A stretch of DNA of 64,000 nt from CAJQQK01 sp963696075 (GTDB taxonomy: Bacteria; Pseudomonadota; Alphaproteobacteria; Rhizobiales; Hyphomicrobiaceae). The notes beneath the pieces were generated by a model. The model had not been told where the DNA came from. It saw nothing but the letters and a program-made list of their open reading frames with translations, and did not search any database. Positions 1 through 8,972 of the stretch are shown in pieces (within the stretch, counting starts at the first letter, position 1; each line of letters begins with the position of its first letter). The DNA is taken from assembly GCA_963696075.1 (NCBI GenBank), contig CAVOJD010000009.1:124001-188000 (forward strand), read 5' to 3'. The position numbers and the translations under genes were made by a program.

Positions 1-1092
1 GCGCCGAGCGGGCCGCCGCGGACAGGACCCCGGATCATCAATACGGCGCCACCGCGCGTCAGCGGACCGGTGCACCGGGTGGCGCCGCGGCAAAGCCTAT
101 CCGATCTGCCTCCGACGGCGCCTATCCTTGGTGGGTCATCGTCCGGATCCGAGGTTGCTGCGCGTCCGCCGCAACCTGTCGCGCCACAGATTTCAGCGTT
201 TTCAACTGAAACGCGGCGGGGAGCACCGCCGCCTTCGTCAGTTCCAGCCTTTACGACACGTGCTGCGCCGGCGCCCTCCAGCGTCGCCTCGGTAAGTTCG
301 CGCGCGGCGGTGACGCCGCGGGGGAGCTGGTCGACGGAAACGTCGGCGCGTCCGGCACGGATTCCGGCCCAGGTTGCCGCAACGACGTCATCGGCGGCGG
401 CCCAGGCGGGATCGCTGGGCACCTATGCGGCAAGCTCGCGTTCGGCGGTTGCGCCGTCAGTTGCCGCACCACAGGCGACTGCGCCGACGGCATGGCGCGG
501 ATCGCCGCCAGCGGTGCGCCAGCCCCTGGCGGAGACGCCAACGGTTCGGCCGGTTGCACCGCCGCGTGAGGTGGCGCGTGCGCCCGCACCAGCCCAAACG
601 GCGACCGGTGGTCAGGGTATCGGCGGGTTCTTCTCGAATTTGTTCGGGCAATCGCAGACGCGTGATGCAATCGTGCCGGAGACGACGAGTGCAGTATCAA
701 GGCGGGAGCCACCGCCGCGCGCCGAGCCCGCGCCGCGTGTAGAGCCCGCGGGTGAGCGGGTGGCTGTTGTGGTGCCGCCGGCAGCGCCACAGGCCGCGCC
801 ACAGGCCGTGGTTGAGCCGCGCACACCCCGCGCAAAGGGCTTCGACATCGAGCTCGCCGCACTCAGTGACCGGTTCCGGGCGGAGGCGATCGCGAAGCAA
901 GTGATGGTGCAGTATTCGAGTGATTTCTTCTGGAGCCCGCGCAAGACGCGGGTCGATGAGCGTGCGGGGCCTGAGGGCAGCACCATCTATGCGGTGCGGC
1001 TCGGTCTCTACGGTGATGAGGCGAGTGCGCGCGGCTTTTGCGGCAAGCTCGAGGCCGACGGCTTCGACTGCAATATCGTCGCCCGGCGCTAG
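1..1092 (+). CDS. Pro/Ala-rich envelope protein with C-terminal SPOR-like domain (5' end outside window)
   Basis: The reading frame is open from the first base, so the true start lies upstream; 363 residues are visible. Most of it is low-complexity, rich in Pro, Ala, Ser and Arg, typical of a periplasm-spanning linker. A short Gly/Phe stretch (GIGGFFSNLFG) near residue 205 precedes the folded part. The last 75 or so residues resemble a SPOR domain, with a core YAVRLGLYGDEASARGFC and a closing hydrophobic strand DCNIVAR. SPOR domains bind denuded septal peptidoglycan. In this order such C-termini are found on RlpA-type and D-Ala-D-Ala carboxypeptidase proteins. The catalytic part is not in view, so the family cannot be decided. 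The stop codon lies inside an inverted repeat. Confidence 0.6.
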   Translation, partial: APSGPPRTGPRIINTAPPRVSGPVHRVAPRQSLSDLPPTAPILGGSSSGSEVAARPPQPVAPQISAFSTETRRGAPPPSSVPAFTTRAAPAPSSVASVSSRAAVTPRGSWSTETSARPARIPAQVAATTSSAAAQAGSLGTYAASSRSAVAPSVAAPQATAPTAWRGSPPAVRQPLAETPTVRPVAPPREVARAPAPAQTATGGQGIGGFFSNLFGQSQTRDAIVPETTSAVSRREPPPRAEPAPRVEPAGERVAVVVPPAAPQAAPQAVVEPRTPRAKGFDIELAALSDRFRAEAIAKQVMVQYSSDFFWSPRKTRVDERAGPEGSTIYAVRLGLYGDEASARGFCGKLEADGFDCNIVARR

Positions 1093-1118
1093 AGCGCCGG
1101 ATAGGGCTCTAGCGCCGG
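1083..1118 (+). terminator. 13-bp inverted repeat over the stop codon of the SPOR protein
   Basis: A perfect 13-bp inverted repeat (1083-1095 with 1106-1118, 10-base loop) contains the TAG stop at 1090-1092. There is no clear T-run after it. It sits between convergent genes (SPOR protein and recG), so a terminator or mRNA 3'-end stabiliser is the likely role. Confidence 0.5.
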
Positions 1119-1202
1119 TCTATGGCTCTGTGCGGTCGGTTCTAGCCTGATTGGTGAGTGGGTTCAGGTGCGTGGTGCGCGGGCGTCGCGGGAGAGCTGC
1201 GG

Positions 1203-3317
1203 CTAGGCCGCGCGAAAGAGGCGGACGGCTTCGTCGCATTCGAACAGGTAGAGCAGGGTGCGCACTGCCTGGCCCCTGGGGCTTTCCAGCTTTGGGTCCT
1301 CGTCGAGCAGCATGATGGCGTCGTTGCGCGCGGCGGCCAGGAGGTTTTCAAAGCCGGGCACATCGGCGACGCGGAATTCAGGCAGGCCGGATTGGCGCGC
1401 GCCAAGGACCTCGCCGCCGCCCCGCAATTCAAGGTCTTTTTCCGCGATCAGGAAGCCGTCTTCGCTTTCGCGCATCATCTTGAGGCGCGCTTCGGCGGTG
1501 GTGCTCAAGGGCGCCTTGTAGAGCAGCACACAATAGGACTGGCGCGAGCCGCGCCCGACGCGACCGCGGAGCTGATGGAGCTGGGCGAGGCCGAAGCGCT
1601 CGGCGTGTTCGATCACCATGATCGAGGCATTGGGCACGTTGACGCCGACCTCGATGACGGTCGTTGAGACGAGGATCTTGATCTTGTCGGCGGCGAAGTC
1701 GGCCATCATCCGGTCTTTGGCGGTCGGCGCCATGGCGCCATGGAGGAGGCCGACCTGGTCCCCGAAAATCTGGGCGAGATGGGCTTCGCGCTCTTCGGCG
1801 GCGGCAAGCTCGGAGGCGGTGTTGCTTTCGATCAGCGGACAGACCCAGTAGATCTGGGCACCTTCGGCGACGGCGCGGCGCAGACCGGTGATGACGTCCT
1901 CGATGCGCTCAGTGGAGGCGAGCGTCGTCTTGACCGGCTTGCGGCCCGCGGGCTTCTCGGTGAGGCGGGAGACGTCGAGGTCGCCGTAGTGGGTCATGAG
2001 GAGGGTGCGGGGAATGGGCGTTGCCGTCATGACGAGGACGTTGGTGCCGCCGTCGCGGCCCTTGGATTGCAGGGCGAGGCGCTGGTGGACGCCGAAGCGG
2101 TGCTGTTCGTCGATGACGGCGACGGCCAGGTCCTTGAAGACGACGTCGGGCTGAAAGAGGGCGTGGGTGCCGATCAGGATGTCGATCAGGCCGGCTTGAA
2201 GTTCTGCGAGGATGGCGTCGCGGGCCTTGCCTTTTTCGCGCCCCGTGAGGACGGCGATGCGCAGGCCGACGGCCTTGGCGAGGGGTTCGATGGTCTCGAC
2301 GTGTTGACGGGCGAGGACTTCGGTCGGGGCCATGATGGCGGCCTGGGCGCCGATTTCGTTGGCCACCGCGCATGTCATCAAGGCGACGACCGTCTTGCCC
2401 GAGCCGACGTCACCTTGCAGGAGGCGGAGCATGCGGCCGGGGCCTTCGAGGTCGGTTTCGATTTCGCGCAAGGCCGTGACCTGGCTGCCGGTCATCTCGA
2501 AGGGCAGGGCGCGGGCGATGCGTTGGCGCAGGCTGCCGTCGCCCTTAACGACGCGGCCCTTCTGGGAGCGCAGGCCGTTGCGCACGAGGACGAGGGCGAG
2601 CTGGTTGGCAAGCAGTTCATCGTAGGCGAGGCGCTGCCAGGGGGGGGCGCCGGTCGAGATGTCGGCTGGGTCCTGGGGCTTGTGGATGCGGTCGAGGGCC
2701 TCGTTGAAGGGTGGCCAGTCGCGGGCCTTGAGAAGGGCGGGGGGGAGCCACTCGCCGAGTTGGGGGACCTGGTCGAGGGCCTGGCGGGCGAGCTTGCCGA
2801 GGACTTTGGCGGAGAGGCCGGCGGTGAGGGGATAGACGGGCTCGAGCATGGGCAGTTCGTCGCGCGCGTCGGGCGCCACGATATAGTCGGGATGAACCAT
2901 CTGGAGCTTGTCGCCGTAAGCTTCGATGCGGCCGGAGACGTACCGCGTCTCGCCGACCGGGAGCTGGCGCTCGACGAAGGAGCGCTCGGCGTGGAAGAAG
3001 ACGAGGTCGATGGCACCGGTTTCATCCTCGCAGCTCACGCGATAGGGCGCGCGGCGGTTGCCGCGGGGCGGGGCCTTGTGTTTGAGGACGCGCAGGCCCA
3101 GCGTGGCGATGGTGCCGGGGACGGCTTCCGAAATCGAGGGTTCGGCGCGGCGGTCGATCACGCCGGTTGGCATGTGCCATAGAAAGTCGAGAATGCGCGG
3201 TTCCGCGACGCCCGGGGGCAGCTCGAAGGCCTTCTTGAGGAGCGTAACAACCCGCGGCCCGACACCTTTGAGGCTCTGGGCATCCGCGAACAGAGGATTG
3301 AGCGTATTGGGACGCAT
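1203..3317 (-). CDS. recG: ATP-dependent DNA helicase RecG
   Basis: RecG remodels stalled replication forks and branch-migrates Holliday junctions. The 704-residue product has the usual length. The N-terminal wedge/OB region is followed by two helicase domains. Walker A GDVGSGKT is at residues 302-309, the DEQH box near 403 (DEQHRFG), and motif III TATPIPRTL follows. The fork-binding C-terminal signature LHQLRGRVGRG is also present. The ATG at 3317 gives the expected N-terminus. It is transcribed away from sdhE-mfd, an arrangement common in Rhizobiales. Very long open frames on the opposite strand are shadows of its codon bias. Confidence 0.97.
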   Translation of the reverse strand: MRPNTLNPLFADAQSLKGVGPRVVTLLKKAFELPPGVAEPRILDFLWHMPTGVIDRRAEPSISEAVPGTIATLGLRVLKHKAPPRGNRRAPYRVSCEDETGAIDLVFFHAERSFVERQLPVGETRYVSGRIEAYGDKLQMVHPDYIVAPDARDELPMLEPVYPLTAGLSAKVLGKLARQALDQVPQLGEWLPPALLKARDWPPFNEALDRIHKPQDPADISTGAPPWQRLAYDELLANQLALVLVRNGLRSQKGRVVKGDGSLRQRIARALPFEMTGSQVTALREIETDLEGPGRMLRLLQGDVGSGKTVVALMTCAVANEIGAQAAIMAPTEVLARQHVETIEPLAKAVGLRIAVLTGREKGKARDAILAELQAGLIDILIGTHALFQPDVVFKDLAVAVIDEQHRFGVHQRLALQSKGRDGGTNVLVMTATPIPRTLLMTHYGDLDVSRLTEKPAGRKPVKTTLASTERIEDVITGLRRAVAEGAQIYWVCPLIESNTASELAAAEEREAHLAQIFGDQVGLLHGAMAPTAKDRMMADFAADKIKILVSTTVIEVGVNVPNASIMVIEHAERFGLAQLHQLRGRVGRGSRQSYCVLLYKAPLSTTAEARLKMMRESEDGFLIAEKDLELRGGGEVLGARQSGLPEFRVADVPGFENLLAAARNDAIMLLDEDPKLESPRGQAVRTLLYLFECDEAVRLFRAA

Positions 3318-3574
3318 TACCTGGGCCAGGTTGTTTGTTGATCCGCGGGCGGTGCGGGGAAACAGGGGGACGGCGCTGCTTTATGCGCCACTTTAGGGTT
3401 TCAGTGAGGCGCTTTGGGGCAAACGCTTTGACGCCCATCGCTCCGAGCAGCTAAACCCCAGTCTCCAGGACATACGGTTGCCGGGGGCGGGGGGACAGTC
3501 AAGTCCATTGGTGCGGTAATCCCAAGTCTCGGGATGGGCGGCCAGGTTGCAGATTTCAGGCGTTGGACGAGAAG

Positions 3575-3868
3575 ATGAGTGATCAGATGGCAGGCGACGA
3601 GATGGCAGACGATGATTTGGCGCTCAGGCGCAAGAAGGCGCTCTATCGCGCGCAGCATCGGGGCACCAAGGAAATGGATTGGATGGTGGGGAAGTATGCG
3701 GTGGCGCGGCTTGAGGGGATGGGGGCTGAGGCGCTTGAGCTGTTCGAGAAGTTCCTGGCCATTGCGGACCCCGAACTCAATCACTGGCTGCTTGAGCCGA
3801 ATACATGTGAGCATCAGGATTTCGCGCCGCTGATTGAGGATATGCGCGTCTTTCACGGGATGGACTGA
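3575..3868 (+). CDS. sdhE: FAD assembly factor SdhE
   Basis: SdhE promotes covalent attachment of FAD to the flavoprotein subunit of succinate dehydrogenase. The product is about 97 residues and carries the family signature around HRGTKEMDWM (the RGxxE motif) followed by the helical pattern ending in NTCEHQDFAPLIEDM. I chose the ATG at 3575; a TTG 12 bases upstream is also in frame but less likely. It lies 40 bases upstream of mfd on the same strand and divergent from recG, the usual alphaproteobacterial order. The 257 bases between recG and sdhE must hold both promoters. Confidence 0.93.
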   Translation: MSDQMAGDEMADDDLALRRKKALYRAQHRGTKEMDWMVGKYAVARLEGMGAEALELFEKFLAIADPELNHWLLEPNTCEHQDFAPLIEDMRVFHGMD

Positions 3869-3908
3869 CCGGCGAGGTCGCATTGATCGAGGGATCGGAC
3901 TTGGAACT

Positions 3909-6900
3909 ATGAACGCAGTGGCCAAACCTGGCGGCGATGACCGGGCGCTTCGCTTCACCGGCGTGGTGGAGGGACATGATGCGCTGGTCCTGGCGGGCCT
4001 GTTGCGGGATGCCCAGGCGGCGGGTGGGGGCGCGGGGCAGACGATCCTGCACATTGCGCGCGATGACCGGCGGCTTGACCAGCTGGAGCGGTGCCTGGCG
4101 TTTTTTGCGCCGAAAGTGCGGGTGGTCGCGGTGCCGGCGTGGGACACGGTGCCCTATGACCGGATCGGCCCGAACGCGGACCTTGTGGCCCGGCGGATGA
4201 CCGCTTTGGCGCGCCTTGCGCTCGGTGTCGGCAAGGAGCCGATGATCGTTCTGACGACCGTCAACAGCGTGCTCCAGCGTCTGCCGCCGCGGTCTTTCGT
4301 GCGCCAGTCGATGCGGCAACTCGCGCCGGGCCAGCGGATCGACATGAACCGGCTGATCGAGCGTCTGGTGAACGGCGGTTTCCAGCGGACGGGCACGGTG
4401 ATGGAGCCGGGCGAGTTTGCGGTGCGCGGCGGGATTCTCGATGTCTTTGCGCCGGCGCGTCAGTCGCCGGTCCGGCTCGACTTCTTTGGCGACACGCTGG
4501 AATCGATCAAGTCGTTCGATGCGGAAACGCAGCGCACGCAGAAGACCGTCCAGAAGCTCATCTTGATGCCAGTGACGGAGTGTGCGCTCGGAGACGAGGC
4601 GACGCGGCGGTTTCGTCAGAGATACGTCGAGGTGTTTGGCGGGGCGACGGGGGATGATCCGCTCTATCAGGCGGTGAGCGAAGGGCAGCGTTTCCCCGGC
4701 ATGGAGCACTGGCTGCCGTTCTTCCATGATGAGCTTGAGACGCTGTTCGATTATGTCGGCGATGCGCGGGTGACGCTGGATGAACTGAGTGTCGGGGCAT
4801 TCGAGAACCGCTTCGAGCAGATCCAGGAGCACTACGAGGCGCGGGTCGAAGGCCTCGAGGCGCAGACGTTCGGGGCGCCGCCCTATAAGCCGGTGCCGCC
4901 GGCGATGATGTTCATCGACTTTGCCGAGTGGCGCGCGTGGGTCGGGCGGCGGGAGCAGGCGATCTTCACGGAATTCCGCGAGGGGGTCGAGGGGGCCGCG
5001 ATCGACATGGGGGCGCGGCGGTCGCGGAATTTCGCACCGGAGCGATTGGCGGAAGGGGAGGATCTTTTCGGGGCCGTCGCAGGCTTCATCAAGTCGCGGC
5101 TCAGCCAGCGCAAACGCGTCATCGTGGCAGCGTGGACGGCGGGCGCGCGGGAGCGCCTCGGGCGGCTGATCGCGGAACGCGGTGTCGAGCAGGTCCGCCC
5201 GGTTGCGGACTATCGTGCCGCGCTGGCGCTGCCGGGAGATCATGTCGGGCTCGGCGTGATTGGCCTCGAATACGGGTTCGAGACGGCGGACCTCCTCGTC
5301 ATTGGCGAGCAGGACGTGCTCGGGGACCGGCTGGTGCGGCCGAGGCGGCGGCGCAAGAAGGCCGTCGACGTGATCACGGAGGCAGCCGCACTTTCGGTTG
5401 GCGACCTCGTGGTGCATGCCGATCATGGCATTGGGCGCTTTGAAAGCCTCAAGACGGTCGAGGCGCTGGGGGCCAAGCACGACTGCCTGGAGCTGGTTTA
5501 TCAGGGCGGCGACAAGCTGTTCCTGCCGGTTGAAAACATCGAACTGCTCTCGCGTTACGGACAGAGCGCGGAAGGTGCGCAGCTTGACCGGCTCGGCGGG
5601 GCTGCCTGGCAATCGCGCAAGGCGCGCCTGAAACAGCGCCTCAAGGAGATTGCGTCGGAACTCATTCAGGTTGCCGCGCAACGTATGGTGCGCACCGCGC
5701 CGGAGATGTTGCCGCCGGAAGGGGCGTTCGATGAGTTCGTCGCGCGCTTCCCGTTCGAGGAGACGGAAGACCAGCTCGGCTCGATCGAGGCGGTGCTGGA
5801 GGATCTGGCTTCGGGGCGGCCGATGGACCGGCTGGTGTGCGGGGATGTCGGGTTCGGCAAGACGGAAGTGGCGCTGAGAGCCGCGTTCGTTGCCGCGCTC
5901 GCAGGGTTTCAGGTGGCGCTTGTGGTGCCGACGACATTGCTTGCGCGGCAGCATTACCGCGCCTTCGTGGAGCGGTTCCGAGGGTTTCCGATCCGGGTGG
6001 CGCAGGCGTCGCGGCTGGTGGCGCCGAAAGAACTCAATCAGGTCAAGAAGGCCCTTAAAGAGGGGCAGATCGACATCGTCGTTGGCACCCATGCGCTGCT
6101 GGGCAAGTCGGTCGAGTTTGCGCATCTCGGGCTCGTCATTATCGACGAGGAGCAGCACTTCGGGGTGGCGCACAAGGAGCGGCTCAAGCAGATGCGCGCA
6201 AGTGTGCATGTGCTGACGCTGTCGGCCACGCCGATCCCGCGCACGTTGCAATTGGCGCTGTCCGGCGTGCGCGAGCTTTCGTTGATCACGACGCCGCCGG
6301 TCGACCGGCTGGCGGTGCGTTCCTACATCACGCCCTTCGATCCGGTCATTCTGCGGGAGGCGCTCCGACGTGAACGGTATCGCGGCGGGCAGACATTCTA
6401 CGTCGTGCCCCGGATCGCCGATATCGAGGAGGTGGCGGCGTTTCTCGAAGAGTCGGTGCCGGATCTGCGCGTGGGGCAGGCCCACGGCCAACTGCCACCG
6501 GCCGAGATCGAACGGATCATGAGCGCATTCTATGATGGTGAATACGACGTCCTGCTTTCGACGGCGATTGTGGAATCGGGGCTCGACGTGCCCAACGCGA
6601 ACACGATGATCGTCCACCGGGCGGACCAGTTCGGCCTCGCCCAGCTCTATCAGTTGCGCGGGCGGGTCGGGCGGTCGAAGACACGCGCTTATGCCTACTT
6701 CACCACGGCGCCGGGCAAGAAGATGACGGAGGGGGCGGATCGGCGGCTGAAGGTGCTCAATTCGCTCGATACGCTTGGCGCGGGCTTTGCGCTTGCGAGC
6801 CACGATCTCGATATCCGGGGCGGGGGCAATCTGCTCGGTGAGGAGCAGTCGGGGCATGTGCGGGAAGTTGGGTTTGAACTCTACCAGTCGATGCTGGAGG

Positions 6901-7418
6901 AGGCGATCACGTCGCTCAAAAGTGATGGCGATGGTGAGGGGGGCGAACAGTGGTCGCCGCAAATCTCGCTCGGGCTGACCAGTCTCATTCCGGACGCGTA
7001 CGTGAGCGATCTGCAGGTGCGGCTTGGTCTCTACCGGCGATTGTCGAACCTTGCGACGCGGGAAGACATCGACCAGTTCGGCGCCGAACTCGAGGACCGG
7101 TTCGGCGCGCTGCCGCCGGAAGTCGAGACGCTGCTCTCGATCATCGAGATCAAGGGGTATTGCGTTACCGCCGGGATCGGGCAGATCGATGCCGGGCCGA
7201 AGGGCGGGGTCATTCAGTTCCGCGACAACACGTTTGCCAATCCGCAAGGGCTGGTCGAATTCATGCAGCGCTCACGGGGCGGCGCGCGGCTGCAGGCCGA
7301 TCACAAGCTGGTCTACAAGGCGGACTGGGAGAAGGATGGCGATCGCATCAAGGGGGTCTTGAAGGTGGTGCGCGCACTCGCGGCGCTTGCCACTGAGGCG
7401 GCGCCGGCGGCGGCTTAG
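3909..7418 (+). CDS. mfd: Transcription-repair coupling factor Mfd
   Basis: Mfd is an ATP-driven DNA translocase that removes RNA polymerase stalled at lesions and recruits UvrA. The product is 1169 residues when started at ATG 3909, which matches the family. Visible parts in order are the UvrB-like N-terminal module; the RNA-polymerase interaction domain around GDLVVHADHGIGRFESL; Walker A GDVGFGKT at 645-652; the DEEQHFG box at 746-752; the motif SATPIPRTLQL; and the C-terminal TRCF domain with SLGLTSLIPDAYV. The frame is open about 75 bases further upstream, overlapping sdhE, but ATG 3909 gives the conserved start. A strong hairpin follows. Confidence 0.97.
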   Translation: MNAVAKPGGDDRALRFTGVVEGHDALVLAGLLRDAQAAGGGAGQTILHIARDDRRLDQLERCLAFFAPKVRVVAVPAWDTVPYDRIGPNADLVARRMTALARLALGVGKEPMIVLTTVNSVLQRLPPRSFVRQSMRQLAPGQRIDMNRLIERLVNGGFQRTGTVMEPGEFAVRGGILDVFAPARQSPVRLDFFGDTLESIKSFDAETQRTQKTVQKLILMPVTECALGDEATRRFRQRYVEVFGGATGDDPLYQAVSEGQRFPGMEHWLPFFHDELETLFDYVGDARVTLDELSVGAFENRFEQIQEHYEARVEGLEAQTFGAPPYKPVPPAMMFIDFAEWRAWVGRREQAIFTEFREGVEGAAIDMGARRSRNFAPERLAEGEDLFGAVAGFIKSRLSQRKRVIVAAWTAGARERLGRLIAERGVEQVRPVADYRAALALPGDHVGLGVIGLEYGFETADLLVIGEQDVLGDRLVRPRRRRKKAVDVITEAAALSVGDLVVHADHGIGRFESLKTVEALGAKHDCLELVYQGGDKLFLPVENIELLSRYGQSAEGAQLDRLGGAAWQSRKARLKQRLKEIASELIQVAAQRMVRTAPEMLPPEGAFDEFVARFPFEETEDQLGSIEAVLEDLASGRPMDRLVCGDVGFGKTEVALRAAFVAALAGFQVALVVPTTLLARQHYRAFVERFRGFPIRVAQASRLVAPKELNQVKKALKEGQIDIVVGTHALLGKSVEFAHLGLVIIDEEQHFGVAHKERLKQMRASVHVLTLSATPIPRTLQLALSGVRELSLITTPPVDRLAVRSYITPFDPVILREALRRERYRGGQTFYVVPRIADIEEVAAFLEESVPDLRVGQAHGQLPPAEIERIMSAFYDGEYDVLLSTAIVESGLDVPNANTMIVHRADQFGLAQLYQLRGRVGRSKTRAYAYFTTAPGKKMTEGADRRLKVLNSLDTLGAGFALASHDLDIRGGGNLLGEEQSGHVREVGFELYQSMLEEAITSLKSDGDGEGGEQWSPQISLGLTSLIPDAYVSDLQVRLGLYRRLSNLATREDIDQFGAELEDRFGALPPEVETLLSIIEIKGYCVTAGIGQIDAGPKGGVIQFRDNTFANPQGLVEFMQRSRGGARLQADHKLVYKADWEKDGDRIKGVLKVVRALAALATEAAPAAA

Positions 7419-7462
7419 CGTTCTGCGCTTTTTGGGTCTGGCGTTACGTCAGGGCGATACAG

Positions 7463-7487
7463 GAACGGGGACCCGTGGTCCCCGTTC
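7463..7487. terminator. Bidirectional hairpin between mfd and the repeat protein
   Basis: A perfect 11-bp stem (7463-7473 with 7477-7487) has a 3-base loop CGT. It lies between the ends of two convergent genes, so it can serve both. No strong T-run is present on either side. Confidence 0.65.
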
Positions 7488-7517
7488 GTCGTTGTGTGGT
7501 CGTGACGCGTGCACGCA

Positions 7518-8786
7518 TCAGCGCCGGTCAGGTGGTCCGCGGCGGCAGCGGCCGAGTTCGTCGCGCTTGAGTTCGTCGCCGTACTCGTCGATCTCGATGC
7601 GCACGAGGCGACCACGATCGCAGGCCTCGACGAAGGCGCGCATGCGGCGCAGGCCCTTGTCGCGCAGGTCTTCCATGACTTTCGTCAGGCGCGGTGAGCT
7701 GCAGCTGCCGGGAACGGATTTTCGTTCGCCGAACTGGCCCCACCTGGTGAAGTAGAGATCGTAGCGTTTGTCATCGACGCAGGCACGGGCGATGTAGGGG
7801 AACTGGGCGTTGTTTTCCTCGCGCACCCGGACGTTGCGGAAACGCTTCTCGGGGTGTTCTTCGAGGCGCTCTTCAAGTTCGGCCAGCGTGATGGGCGGGG
7901 CGCAGTCGCCGATCTTGCGCTCGGCGATGCGGTCGCCCCAGGGGCTGATGACCATGCGCATGCGCTCATTGCCCTTGCAGCCTTCGACACGATAGCGCGG
8001 GCCCTTGCGGTCAACGACGTCGACACGGTCGTAGCCGTTGCGTGCGACGATTGTTTCCAGATCCTTCGGATCGATCCGCGGAGCGCAGGTGCCGATGCGG
8101 TCACGACCGCGAATGCGGCCACGCCGATTGATGTCGAGGCGGATGCGCTGGTTCTCGCGGCAGGCCTCGATGACGTATCGCGGCGGCGTACGGTCGATGA
8201 ACTTGATGCGATCGAAGCCGTCCTTGCGCAGGGCTGCGCGGACTTCGCGGGGGGAGAGCAAGTCGCGTTGGCAGCGGCCAATGTTGCGGTTGCGTTCGAT
8301 GTCACCGTATTCGTTGACGTCGAGTTCGAAGCGATCGCCGTTCTGGCAGGCGGTTGCGGTGAAGGCTGCGCGTGAGCCGGGTGCGGCTTCGTTGACGTCG
8401 ATGCGGCGATAGCCCTTGTCGCGCAGCATGGCCTGGAGCTGTGTCTCGTCGATCTGGCGGCGGCAGCGGCCGATTTCCTTGCGATATTCGTAGGTGCCGT
8501 CGAGGCGGAGTTTGACGCGGTAGCGGGTGCCTTTGCGGCACGCGTCGGCCTTGGCGTCGATGATGCCGACGTAGGTCACGTCGATCTCGTCATAGCCGTC
8601 GCGCTCGAGTTGGCGGCGGGTGCGCTCGGCGGACATGCCAATCGGCAATTTGAACTGTGTCTTGGTAACGGCGCCGGCGGTGACCGGTGCGCCAAGGCCC
8701 TGCATCATCCCGGCGTTGGCGGATGGGGCGATCGCGATGGCGGCGGCGCATATTAAGGCTGCGGCCATGCTGAACTTCATACTCAC
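7518..8786 (-). CDS. Secreted protein of six tandem two-cysteine repeats (PepSY-like), function unknown
   Basis: The start is GTG 8786, nine bases after a GGAGG; ATG 8780 is the alternative. A clear signal peptide (ending PSANAG) is followed by six degenerate repeats of about 58-65 residues. Each has the plan: helix LxxxLRxxGYxxIDV, strand PRYxxEAC, basic strand RxRLDIN, turn with G, and end IGRC. Every repeat carries two cysteines: 83/108, 147/172, 209/234, 270/295, 336/362 and 389/414. The spacing is 25 residues in five repeats and 26 in one. The helix-strand-strand plan recalls PepSY domains, but the paired cysteines are not a PepSY feature I know. An exported, disulfide-rich periplasmic protein is a reasonable inference. 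I do not recognise a named family. Confidence 0.85.
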   Translation of the reverse strand: MSMKFSMAAALICAAAIAIAPSANAGMMQGLGAPVTAGAVTKTQFKLPIGMSAERTRRQLERDGYDEIDVTYVGIIDAKADACRKGTRYRVKLRLDGTYEYRKEIGRCRRQIDETQLQAMLRDKGYRRIDVNEAAPGSRAAFTATACQNGDRFELDVNEYGDIERNRNIGRCQRDLLSPREVRAALRKDGFDRIKFIDRTPPRYVIEACRENQRIRLDINRRGRIRGRDRIGTCAPRIDPKDLETIVARNGYDRVDVVDRKGPRYRVEGCKGNERMRMVISPWGDRIAERKIGDCAPPITLAELEERLEEHPEKRFRNVRVREENNAQFPYIARACVDDKRYDLYFTRWGQFGERKSVPGSCSSPRLTKVMEDLRDKGLRRMRAFVEACDRGRLVRIEIDEYGDELKRDELGRCRRGPPDRR

Positions 8787-8972
8787 GTCGTGACACCTCC
8801 CTGTTTGTACCGGTCCGACATACTGCGTACGGAGCGGAACGTCCATTCCGGCGTGTACAGCCAGACGGATCAGCCAGAGAAATGGCAGCCTAATGTGTCA
8901 AGGGGCTGAACGTTTGATGTTGTTCGGGGGGAAAGTGCTTCTGTACCGGGGCGCAGACGGCGGGCGATCGCC

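Noticed and set aside
1740..3182. 480-codon open frame opposite recG
   Set aside because: It lies wholly within recG, is rich in Gly, Asp, Glu and Ala from reversed codons, and shows no motif.
3777..7247. Very long open frame (1156 codons) on the strand opposite mfd
   Set aside because: It is antisense to a full, well-conserved mfd. Its composition is Arg/His/Leu/Pro-rich, as expected when a GC-rich gene is read backwards, and it has no family motif.
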